Both the position numbers and the translations under genes were made by a program. A stretch of DNA of 64,000 nt from DASSUW01 sp963740605 (lineage in GTDB: Bacteria; Actinomycetota; Thermoleophilia; Solirubrobacterales; Solirubrobacteraceae): contig CAVUFC010000018.1 in assembly GCA_963740605.1 (NCBI GenBank), forward strand, positions 930,001 to 994,000, in the 5' to 3' direction. Shown one piece after another: positions 47,201 through 54,839 of the stretch. The notes under the pieces were generated by a model. The model was not told the DNA's origin. It searched no databases and saw nothing but the letters and a program-made list of their open reading frames with translations. Position 1 is the first letter of the stretch. Every line of letters begins with the position of its first letter.

Positions 47201-48238
47201 TGCTCGACAACCTCGGCACTCGGCACGAGCTCAAGCTGCACGACGCGATCGACTCGCTGGTCTCGCGCCAGGCGGCGGCGTCGCTGCCGGCCGAGGTCCC
47301 GGGGCCGCGGCCTGACGACCGAAGGGCTCCACTTCCAGGTCGCGCTGCCGCGGGTCGACGGCGTGGCTTCCGACGAGGGTGCGGCGTTCGCGTTCGGCGA
47401 GCTCCTGGGGGAGGCCGCCGAGCACTGGACCGGGCCGGCCGCGGCGCCGATCCGCCTGCTGCCACGCGAGCTCGACGCCCGTCAGGTGCCGCCGCCGTCG
47501 CCGCGCGAGGGCGTCGCGATCGGGGTCGAGGAGCGAGGCCTCGACCCCGTATGGGCGCGCTTCGCCGGCCCCGACCCGCACTTCCTCGTGTTCGGCGACA
47601 GCCAGAGCGGCAAGTCGTCGCTGCTGCGCGGCATGGGGCACGGGCTGATCGCGTCGCACTCGCCTGAGGAACTGCAGCTCGTGGTGGTCGACGTGCGGCG
47701 CTCGCTGATCGACCTCGCGCACGACGGGCACGTGATGTCCTATGCGGCGTCGCCGCCCGCCGCCCAGCAGGCGGCCGAGCGCCTGCGCGCGATCTGCGGG
47801 GAGCGGATGGCGCCGGCCGATGCGTCGCCGCTCGCTGCGCCGTCGTGGAGCGGGCCGCGCTACGTGGTCCTGTTCGACGACTACGACCTCGTCGCCGGGC
47901 CGACCGGCGGTCCGTTGGCGCCACTGCTCGACGTGCTTGCCGTCGGCGGCGACGTCGGCCTCCACGTCGTGCTCACGCGCCGCGTCGGCGGCAGCGCGCG
48001 TGGCGCCTACGAGGCGGTCTTCGGCCGGTTGCGCGAGCTCGGGTCGCCCGGCGTCCTGCTCAGCGGCGACCCGGGAGAAGGGCCGCTGCTGGGCGGAGCG
48101 AAGGCCCAGCCCCAGCCCGCCGGCCGTGGCCTGCTCGTCCGGCGCGGGGAACGCCCAGTCTTGATCCAGACCGTCTTTTCACCGCCGACGCCGGTTGAAG
48201 CGTCGGGTGGGTGGGCTCAATCAGCGGGAGAACATTGA
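44290..48238 (+). pseudogene. EccC-type FtsK/SpoIIIE ATPase of type VII secretion, four frameshifts
   Basis: GTG 44290, after GGAG, begins the EccC N-terminus VTAPDALTFHRPPREYPP. Four +1 shifts split the frame: near 44405-44408, at GGG 44958-44960, at CCCC 45273-45276 and at GGGG 47301-47304. Joined, the protein is about 1,315 residues. It has two membrane helices (FPVVGGLGMVGYAFVY; FLYVAGGMLTLMLLFSVGM) and three P-loop ATPase modules (GATGSGKSELLR, GSPRTGKSTVLR, GDSQSGKSSLLR). EccC drives WXG100 export. Either a decayed gene or a cluster of base-insertion errors; protein-level conservation across every junction argues for a very recent or artefactual event. Confidence 0.88.
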
Positions 48239-49572
48239 TGAACACGTGTGCTGTCACGATCGCCGGCCCAGACCGGCGGGTGGACCTGGTCGTCTCGACC
48301 GAGACGCCGATCGCCGAGCTGATCCCCACGTTCGTGGAGCTCAGCATGGACGAGGCGCCGGTTGAGAACGGCCGCGCTCCCGTGTGGACGGTGGCGCCGC
48401 CCGGACAGCAGCCGCTCCCGCTGGACCGGACGCTCGCCCAGTGCGGGATCGCCGACGGCGCCGTGCTTTCGCTGACCGAGCTGCGCTCGCGGGCGATGGC
48501 GCCGCCGAAGCCGGCTGAGGTCGACCGCAAGCCGATCGAGCCGTCGCGTCGCGGCTCGCCGCGCGAGCGGACGCTGGCCGCGCTGCCGCAGGAGCTCTCG
48601 CAGGGCGAGCGTTTCTCCGCCGCCGTGAAGGCCTTCTTCGGCTACGAAGAGGAGCCGCCGATCGACGAGTCCTCCGAGCCGTCGACCCAGAGCAAGCGCG
48701 AGGTGCTCACCAAGCCCGAGCACCGGTCGGCGGGCGAGCGCTGGCGCGCGAGCTGGCGCGAGACCGACTACGAGGCGCGACTGGACCGCGGTATCGCGTC
48801 GCCGCGGCTGACGCGCTGCGCGACCATCGCGGTCGTCTCGCCGAAGGGCGGGGTGGGGAAGACCACCACGACGGTGCTCCTCGGGTCGCTGCTGGCGCGG
48901 GTGCGGCGCGATCGCATCGTGGCCGTCGACACCAATCCCGACTTCGGTTCGCTGGGCCGGACGTTGACTCCCGACCACCAGGTGTTCGTCGACGACCTCG
49001 GCGACATCCTCGAGCAGCCCGACCTGTCGGTCACCGCTTTGGACCGGCAGCTGGGGCGTGCGTTCGAGGGTCTGATGGTGCTGCCCGCGCCGACCGATCC
49101 GACGCGCATGGCCCAGCTCAACGAGGAGTCCTACCGGCGCGTGATCTCGCGGCTGCAGTCGATGGTCGGCGTGCTGGTGCTCGATTGCGGCACCGGGCTC
49201 CAGGAGCCGGCCGCCCGCGCCGCCCAGGCTGCGGCGGACCAGATCGTGCTGCTGTCAGACGCCCATCCGGCGACCGCATCGCTGGTGGCCGAGGCCGCCG
49301 AGCTGCTGCGCACCGTCGGCCCGCCGCTGACGCTGGTGGTCAACAAGATGCCGCGCAAGCGCGACACCCGGCTCGACCTGAGCGGCCTGGAGAGCCTCGT
49401 GCCCGACGCGCACGGCCTCGTCACGCTGGACGAGGACCTGCGGACGGCCACCAAGGTCGCGTCCGGGGACTACTCGTGGGACGACGCGCCGGCGCAGTGG
49501 CGGCGGGCGATCCGCGAGCTCGCCGTGTCTCTCCAGTCCGACTGGCCGGCCCTGGGCATCACGACCGGCTAG
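48238..49572 (+). CDS. YukD-like ubiquitin fold fused to a ParA/MinD ATPase (T7SS-associated)
   Basis: ATG 48238 shares a base with the eccC stop (TGATG), giving 444 residues. Residues 1-85 form a YukD/EsaB-like beta-grasp (CAVTIAGPDRRVDLVV, DGAVLSLTEL). A charged linker of about 110 residues follows. Then comes a deviant-Walker ATPase: VVSPKGGVGKTTTTVLLGSL, VDTNPDFGSLGR, VLDCGTGLQEPA. Mycobacterial EspI has a related ATPase. Here it may position or regulate the secretion ATPase. It ends tail-to-tail with the MerR gene, overlapping 14 bp. Confidence 0.88.
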   Translation: MNTCAVTIAGPDRRVDLVVSTETPIAELIPTFVELSMDEAPVENGRAPVWTVAPPGQQPLPLDRTLAQCGIADGAVLSLTELRSRAMAPPKPAEVDRKPIEPSRRGSPRERTLAALPQELSQGERFSAAVKAFFGYEEEPPIDESSEPSTQSKREVLTKPEHRSAGERWRASWRETDYEARLDRGIASPRLTRCATIAVVSPKGGVGKTTTTVLLGSLLARVRRDRIVAVDTNPDFGSLGRTLTPDHQVFVDDLGDILEQPDLSVTALDRQLGRAFEGLMVLPAPTDPTRMAQLNEESYRRVISRLQSMVGVLVLDCGTGLQEPAARAAQAAADQIVLLSDAHPATASLVAEAAELLRTVGPPLTLVVNKMPRKRDTRLDLSGLESLVPDAHGLVTLDEDLRTATKVASGDYSWDDAPAQWRRAIRELAVSLQSDWPALGITTG

Positions 49573-50290
49573 CGCGCGCCGTCTCGAGGTACGCCAGGTC
49601 CTCGGGATCAGCGAAGCCGCGGGAGGCGCGCTGCGGGCCCTCCTGCTCGTACATGCGCTTGAGTGAGGCGGCGATGCCCGGGTCGCCGCCCGTGAACATC
49701 TGGATCAGCTCGCCGGAGCGGGTCACGAGCGCTTGGACCGCAGGGTCGGAGGGGTCAGTGCCGTTGGTGCGGTGCTCTCGCACCTGCGCATAGAGGTCCT
49801 TCCACTCTTCCTCGACTCGTTTGATCTCGGCGTCGCCCAGGTTGCGGCGGCGGTCCTCCAGCTGCTGGAGCTGCTCCGGCGTGTAGTAGTTCTCGAACAT
49901 CGACATCGCCTCCAGGGCCTCGCGGATCGCTTCTGCGCTGCTGTCGCCGGCCTGGAGGGCCGTCAGGAGCCGCGTCAGCCGGGTTTTCAGGGCATCGAGC
50001 GCCTCGGCCTGACGCTCGACCCTCGCGAGGTGATTGCGGACCGTCTCGGCCAGCCCGTCCTCGCCGTCGAGCAGCACGCCGATCGCGTCGAGGGGCAGCC
50101 CGAGGTTGCGCAGAGCGAGCAGCCGGTAGAGCCGTTCCACGTCGCGTGCGCCGTACAGGCGGTGTCCAGCGCTCGTCCGCTCGGACGGCGTCAGCAGCCC
50201 GAGCTTGTCGTAGTGGTGCAGGGTGCGAACGGTCACGCCCGCCACGTTCGCCAGCTCGCCGATCCGATATCGCTCCGCGGTCATCTCCAC
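49559..50290 (-). CDS. MerR-family regulator with TipAS-like ligand domain
   Basis: 243 residues from GTG 50290; ATG 50284 is the alternative. The winged helix-turn-helix YRIGELANVAGVTVRTLHHYDKLGLL is followed by the dimer helix. The C-terminal part (EEWKDLYAQVREH, DPAVQALVTRSGELIQMF) is the TipAS antibiotic-binding domain. Such proteins bind thiopeptides or other drugs covalently or tightly and activate exporters. Its own promoter has the MerR layout, and the -10 lies 7 nt before GTG 50290, suggesting a leaderless transcript. The upstream MFS gene is a plausible target. Confidence 0.93.
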   Translation of the reverse strand: MEMTAERYRIGELANVAGVTVRTLHHYDKLGLLTPSERTSAGHRLYGARDVERLYRLLALRNLGLPLDAIGVLLDGEDGLAETVRNHLARVERQAEALDALKTRLTRLLTALQAGDSSAEAIREALEAMSMFENYYTPEQLQQLEDRRRNLGDAEIKRVEEEWKDLYAQVREHRTNGTDPSDPAVQALVTRSGELIQMFTGGDPGIAASLKRMYEQEGPQRASRGFADPEDLAYLETARASRS

Positions 50291-50297
50291 GCCGAGA

Positions 50298-50328
50298 ACG
50301 CTAGACCCTCACGTTACGTGAGGTTCAA
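50298..50328 (-). promoter_or_regulatory. MerR-type promoter/operator with 19-bp spacer
   Basis: On the minus strand TTGAAC (50328-50323) and TAGCGT (50303-50298) are separated by 19 bp. The palindrome CCTCACGT-A-ACGTGAGG (50323-50307) fills the spacer. Overlong spacers bridged by a dyad are the hallmark of MerR-activated promoters. It drives the TipA-like gene and overlaps the MFS stop codon. Confidence 0.85.
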
Positions 50329-51686
50329 GCGTTCTGGCGCGTTGCCGCTATACCGGGCGGACGATCGTCGCCGCCCGGGGAGGCCGCGCTCGCCTGGAAC
50401 GCGGGCGCTGAGGAGAAGGCGTCGGGCAGCGGCATGTCGCCTGGGCCTTGCGCATCGGCGCGCGCATGAGGCCGGACCTCGACGACACGGATCCGCGAGC
50501 GCAACAGGAAGCCGGCGAACACGAGCACGAGCACCCCCGCACCGGCGACGGCGTACGCGGTGCGCGGCGAACCGATCGCGACGAGCACGCCGCCAAGCAG
50601 ATAACCAACGCCCGGCATCGCCGCACCGAGCGACTCGAGGAGTCCCACGATCCGCGCCTGATAGTCGGCCGGCGTGTGCTCCTGGAGCGCGGTCACCACG
50701 GAGATCCACTGGATCCCATTCCCGGCCCCGCCGACGATCGAGACCAGACACGCGAGCAACAGCGTCTCCGCCTTCGCCATTCCGAGATACGCGACCCCGA
50801 TTGCGGCCGTCGAGACGAGTATGAGCAGCAGCGTCGACTGCCGTCTGACGACGAGGTAGATGAGGCTTCCGACCACGATCCCCGCGCCCCAGGACGCCAT
50901 CAGGATGCCGAACCCTGCGCTCGTCGTGCCCAGGCTCTCCTTGGCATAGATCACTTCGATGGGGATGACCAGGGTGAACAGGATCAGCGCAATCGCCTCT
51001 CCGATCAGCAGCGTCCGCGCGAGTGCATTCGTACGGGCGAAATTCATCCCCGCGGCGAACCGCTCACGGAACCGCTCGCGCTCGACCAGCGCTGTCGGAA
51101 GGCCGCGCGTCGACGCCATCAGGATCGCGATCGCGAGGAATGACGCCGCGTCGACCAGCAACGCCGTCGACACACCGAGCTCCGCGATGAGGAGACCGCC
51201 GAGAGCTGAGCCGCCCACGGTGGCCAACGCGAACCCGATGTTCATCAGCGCGTTGCCTTCCTTGAGCAGCCCCGAAGGCTGCAGGACGCCGGCGACCGCA
51301 CCGCGGGTCAGTGACCGCGCCGTCAGCGCGATCGCGCCGTCGACCAACCCGAGGAAGAGGACGAGCGCGAGGACGAAGTTGTCGTGCGCGAGCAACGCCA
51401 GCGCCCCGAACACCAGCGCCTCGACGACATAAAGCGCCGGAAGGATGCGGCGCAGCGTCATCTGGTCGAACGCTGCCGTCAGGGCCGGCGCTACTAGGGC
51501 GGGCAGGAACTTGGCAGCGAAGAAGAACGCCGCAGTAGGCGCGACGGCCTTCGTCTGGTCGTAGACGAGGACGGCAAGGGCAACGATGCCCACGCTGTCG
51601 CCGAGCTCGTTGAGCGTGTACGACGAGAGGAGCCGGCCAAACGGTTTGACCGACATCGGTGCTAGGCGCCCCGCCACGCCATGCAT
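50325..51686 (-). CDS. MFS transporter, probable multidrug exporter
   Basis: 453 residues with about 12 hydrophobic helices; ATG 51686 is preferred because GGAG lies 7 nt upstream (ATG 51656 is the alternative). The start LLSSYTLNELGDSVGIVALAVLVYD and the DHA-like loop DQMTLRRILPALYVVEALV fit the Tet/enterobactin-exporter-like MFS group. A long hydrophilic tail follows the last helix. It is upstream of, and on the same strand as, the TipA-like regulator, suggesting drug efflux under its control. Confidence 0.9.
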   Translation of the reverse strand: MHGVAGRLAPMSVKPFGRLLSSYTLNELGDSVGIVALAVLVYDQTKAVAPTAAFFFAAKFLPALVAPALTAAFDQMTLRRILPALYVVEALVFGALALLAHDNFVLALVLFLGLVDGAIALTARSLTRGAVAGVLQPSGLLKEGNALMNIGFALATVGGSALGGLLIAELGVSTALLVDAASFLAIAILMASTRGLPTALVERERFRERFAAGMNFARTNALARTLLIGEAIALILFTLVIPIEVIYAKESLGTTSAGFGILMASWGAGIVVGSLIYLVVRRQSTLLLILVSTAAIGVAYLGMAKAETLLLACLVSIVGGAGNGIQWISVVTALQEHTPADYQARIVGLLESLGAAMPGVGYLLGGVLVAIGSPRTAYAVAGAGVLVLVFAGFLLRSRIRVVEVRPHARADAQGPGDMPLPDAFSSAPAFQASAASPGGDDRPPGIAATRQNA

Positions 51687-51752
51687 CGTAGTGCTCCAGC
51701 GAAAAGACGCCAGTCCGGACGAATGTCCAATGCCTGAACGCTCAAGCCGCAT

Positions 51753-51779
51753 TAAGTCGCATTGAGGGCGTGCCGATTA
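51753..51779 (+). promoter_or_regulatory. Sigma28 (FliA/WhiG)-like promoter of the HD-GYP gene
   Basis: TAAG (51753-51756) and GCCGATTA (51772-51779) are exactly 15 bp apart, close to the consensus TAAA-N15-GCCGATAA. The start codon GTG 51790 is 10 nt downstream. A motility sigma factor here fits the flagellar and chemotaxis genes 6-12 kb away. Confidence 0.6.
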
Positions 51780-51789
51780 CCGGAGAGTC

Positions 51790-53154
51790 GTGTCCGATCG
51801 CAAGGGGCTCATCCCAGCCGCTCAAGCGGCCCTGCTCAGTGGGGCGCTATTCACCGCTGTACTTACCTCGCGGGCTGAGGACTGGCGGCCGCTCTTGCTC
51901 GTCGTCGTACTTCTGGCTCTCGCGGTAGCGAGTGACGTGATGATCGTCGAAGTGCGGGGACTCACCGTCTCGGGTGCGTTCTTCTCAGTCGTGCTCGCCA
52001 TGGTCCTTCTTGGGCCGGCCCCGGCGGCCGCGATCGGGCTTACAACGACCCTCGCCTATGCGGCGATCTCGCGGCCGCCCTTCACCAAGGTCTTCAACGA
52101 CGCGGCGGTCTGGGCAACATTCCCCGTGGTCGGCGGTGTCGTGGCGGACGTGCTGGCGGTCGATGCCGCACACAACGCCATAGGTTTCTTCGCGGTCGTC
52201 GCGCTCGTGTACATGGCGACCAACGTCTTGAACTTCGTGCTGATCGCGGCGTACTCGCGCGCGGCTCACGGCTTCTCGATCAAGACGGGTGCTGTGCCGC
52301 TCTTTGTGACGATGCTCCCATCGGAGATTGCGACCGCCCTGCTCACGGCAGCCGTCGCTTACGGCTACGTGCGGCTCGGTATCGGCGCGGTGGCCCTCGC
52401 CGCCCTCGTGCTCGGCGTGTTCCAGTACCTCATCTGGGCGAGGGTTCAGGCGTACGATCGCGGCGAGGAACTCGCGAAGCGCACCAGGGAGCTCGCCTCG
52501 CTTCAGGTCGGACTGCTCAGCACTGTGATGCAGACCCTGTCGATGCGCGATGCGATGACCGCTCGGCACTCAGCGGCGGTGGCGCGTTACGCGCGGGAGG
52601 TCGCACGCTTGATGGGCATCTCCGAGCGCGAGCAAGACCTCATTCACACGGCGGCCCTGCTGCATGACATCGGCAAGTTCATATTCCCGGACTCGATTCT
52701 CCTCGCGGATCGCAAGCTGACTGATGAGGAGTGGGAGACAGTCAAGCTCCATCCGGAACAGGGCGCCAAGCTCGTCCGTCGGATCGAAGGCTATGGCCCT
52801 GTCGCCGACATCATCATCAGCCACCACGAGCGCGTCGACGGCAAGGGGTACCCGCACGGGATCGCCGGCGATGAAATTCCGCTTGGCTCGAGAATCATCT
52901 CGGTGGCCGATACGTACGACGTAATGACCTCTCGCGACTCGTACCGGAGGCCAGTCAGCTCCGAGGCCGCGATCGTCGAGCTGCGCCGCGTCTCAGGCAG
53001 CCAGCTCGATCCCGAGGTCGTTGAGCACTTTGTTGAGATGGTCCAGTCCGGTCGAGTTGCGTTCCGCCACGCGGACGAGGCGGACTTCGAGCTCGAGCTG
53101 GCGTTCGACCGCCGGGTCGCCGACTACGCCCGTCCTCGCGTCGCAGCGGCCTAG
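51790..53154 (+). CDS. Membrane HD-GYP cyclic-di-GMP phosphodiesterase
   Basis: GTG 51790 (GGAGAG just upstream) opens a 454-residue protein. Residues 1-220 form a multi-helix membrane domain also found in the two kinases downstream. A short coiled region follows. The HD-GYP domain has LLHDIGKF and HHERVDGKGYPHGIAGDEIP, matching the active HHExxDGxGYP motif, and the later ISVADTYDVMTSRDSYR. It should hydrolyse cyclic-di-GMP to GMP or pGpG in response to a signal sensed at the membrane. Confidence 0.93.
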   Translation: MSDRKGLIPAAQAALLSGALFTAVLTSRAEDWRPLLLVVVLLALAVASDVMIVEVRGLTVSGAFFSVVLAMVLLGPAPAAAIGLTTTLAYAAISRPPFTKVFNDAAVWATFPVVGGVVADVLAVDAAHNAIGFFAVVALVYMATNVLNFVLIAAYSRAAHGFSIKTGAVPLFVTMLPSEIATALLTAAVAYGYVRLGIGAVALAALVLGVFQYLIWARVQAYDRGEELAKRTRELASLQVGLLSTVMQTLSMRDAMTARHSAAVARYAREVARLMGISEREQDLIHTAALLHDIGKFIFPDSILLADRKLTDEEWETVKLHPEQGAKLVRRIEGYGPVADIIISHHERVDGKGYPHGIAGDEIPLGSRIISVADTYDVMTSRDSYRRPVSSEAAIVELRRVSGSQLDPEVVEHFVEMVQSGRVAFRHADEADFELELAFDRRVADYARPRVAAA

Positions 53155-53208
53155 ACACACGTTCGATTCAGCCTGGCCTGCAAATGGCCGATTTGCTGTT
53201 TAACGAGA

Positions 53209-53230
53209 ACGAGCGCCTAACGGCGCTCGT
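53209..53230. terminator. Stem-loop after the HD-GYP gene
   Basis: ACGAGCGCC-TAAC-GGCGCTCGT is a 9-bp stem with a 4-nt loop, 55 nt after the stop codon. No T-run follows, so it is a factor-assisted terminator or 3'-end stabiliser at best. Confidence 0.5.
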
Positions 53231-53361
53231 CTCAGAAGTTCATGTGCGTGCGAACTAGCTACGCCAACCCATTGTGACCCGCCTTTCCCCTCTCCGCTAG
53301 CGGCGGCCACCGCTCACGGAGTTGTGTTCGCTTCCTTGGACGCTCAGCAACTTAGGGCGGG

Positions 53362-53392
53362 TACGTCCAGGGCGTAATAGAACATACGTCCA
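53362..53392. repeat. Direct repeat TACGTCCA x2
   Basis: TACGTCCA occurs at 53362-53369 and 53385-53392 (23-bp period), flanking GGGCGTAATAGAACA. The region is intergenic between convergent genes and its role is unknown. Confidence 0.5.
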
Positions 53393-53397
53393 ACGAA

Positions 53398-53426
53398 TGG
53401 CCCCGCGGGTTTACCCCACGGGGCCA
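53398..53426 (-). terminator. Stem-loop after the tandem histidine-kinase genes
   Basis: TGGCCCCG (53398-53405) and CGGGGCCA (53419-53426) pair, with a further GGGT/ACCC inner stem in the loop. It lies 10 nt beyond the first kinase stop codon on the minus strand. The plus side is followed by TTTGGCTTTC, the minus side by ATTCGTTGG. It probably ends the leftward kinase transcript. Confidence 0.55.
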
Positions 53427-53435
53427 TTTGGCTTT

Positions 53436-54839
53436 CTAGAGCCAAGGAAGGGATACCCGCGAGCGGGTCCCGCCGTCCAAACGAGTGTCCAGATCGAACT
53501 GGCCACCAGCGGTTTCCACGCGTTGTCTGACCATCGCCAGACCCAGATGACCCGCCCTGACGGCCCGGCCGGCGACCGCCGCGTCGATACCGACGCCGTC
53601 GTCGTTGACCTCAAGGACGAGGTCGTCGCCCTCAGCGTGGACGAGAACGTCGATGGCGGTCGGGTCGGCGTGCTTGACGGCGTTGACGACCAGCTCCTGA
53701 GCAACCGGGAGCACCAGACTCTCGGCGAGAGCTTGGTCGTCGAGCTCGCTCCGGATCGAGAGCCGGACGTTCCTCGCGATGGGAAACGGCTCGATCGCCG
53801 CTCGCAGCGATCGTTCGAAGCCGAGCTCGCGCATGGTTGCCGGATGGAACGCCGAGATCAGAGAGCGAGTCTCTGCGATCGCCTTGTCGAGCCGCTCCGT
53901 CAGCTCGGCGGCTGTCACGGGCTCTGTGTCGGCGGTGTCCTGGCGGATGGCGATGAATCGCTGCATCGGCCCGTCATGCAGGCTCTCGGCGAGCCGCGCC
54001 CGCCCGCGCTCCTCGGTTTTGAGCATCTCCGAAAGCAGCCGCTCGCGGTCCGATGCGAGCCGGGCGACCTCTGCGGCACGCTCGTCCGATTCCTGTCGCA
54101 GCGCGACGAGGTCGTCACCGCTATGGAGCGCGTCCGCGAACGTGCGCCTGAGCGGGATCGTCACGGCAAGCAGCAGCACGAGCGCGGCGACGGCTGCGAG
54201 CCCGGCCTGCCCCCAAACCAGCACAGCGACGGCAGCCAAGACACCACTCGCCATCTCGACAGGAAGGAACGGCAGACCACTCTCGCGGAAGATGCTTGAC
54301 CTGCTCCCCGGCTCAAGGTTGGCGTGGATGGCCGCGAGGATCACGATATTCAGCGTCGCGAGGATCGCGTACAGCGGGATGACGGCGACCGCATAGGCCA
54401 CGTCTTCGCGCTCGAGCCCCGTCGCCGCCCGCAGCTCGCCGAACATCACGCCACCGACGAGGCCCAGGAGCGAGAAGACCGCGACGTTGGTCCATACGGC
54501 GGCCGCCGGGATCCGATGGATCTTTCCTTCCACAGTCGAAGCGACAAGCGCACCGGCGACGGCTGGACCTGGCCCGAGCAGGGCCATGATCGTTGCCTGG
54601 ACCGTGAGGCCGGCCGAGATGCGGATCCGGCGGGTCTCAATGGTCGCCATATCCGCGACGACGAACCCCGCGCAAAGCACGAGCACGAGAGACAAAGGCT
54701 GCCACTCGGCCGCGTCGGAGACGACCGCGGTCACGGCGATCACGCAGAAGATGACGACAACGCGTACCGCAATCGTGCGCGACGTCGCTAGCGATCGCAG
54801 CGGGGGAGATGCCGCAGCTGTTGCCCCGGTCGACATCAC
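53436..54839 (-). CDS. NarL-type sensor histidine kinase 1 with shared membrane domain
   Basis: 467 residues from GTG 54839 (the ATG immediately after is equally possible); it overlaps the upstream kinase stop by 4 nt. Residues about 20-225 form the membrane input domain (AEWQPL, MALLGPGPA, LATLNIVIL). The HisKA_3 domain reads ERGRARLAESLHDGPMQRF with the phospho-acceptor His. The ATPase has NAVKHADPTAID and DDGVGID. It should pair with the NarL/FixJ regulator at 56298. Closely similar in layout to kinase 2, suggesting tandem duplication. Confidence 0.93.
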   Translation of the reverse strand: MMSTGATAAASPPLRSLATSRTIAVRVVVIFCVIAVTAVVSDAAEWQPLSLVLVLCAGFVVADMATIETRRIRISAGLTVQATIMALLGPGPAVAGALVASTVEGKIHRIPAAAVWTNVAVFSLLGLVGGVMFGELRAATGLEREDVAYAVAVIPLYAILATLNIVILAAIHANLEPGSRSSIFRESGLPFLPVEMASGVLAAVAVLVWGQAGLAAVAALVLLLAVTIPLRRTFADALHSGDDLVALRQESDERAAEVARLASDRERLLSEMLKTEERGRARLAESLHDGPMQRFIAIRQDTADTEPVTAAELTERLDKAIAETRSLISAFHPATMRELGFERSLRAAIEPFPIARNVRLSIRSELDDQALAESLVLPVAQELVVNAVKHADPTAIDVLVHAEGDDLVLEVNDDGVGIDAAVAGRAVRAGHLGLAMVRQRVETAGGQFDLDTRLDGGTRSRVSLPWL

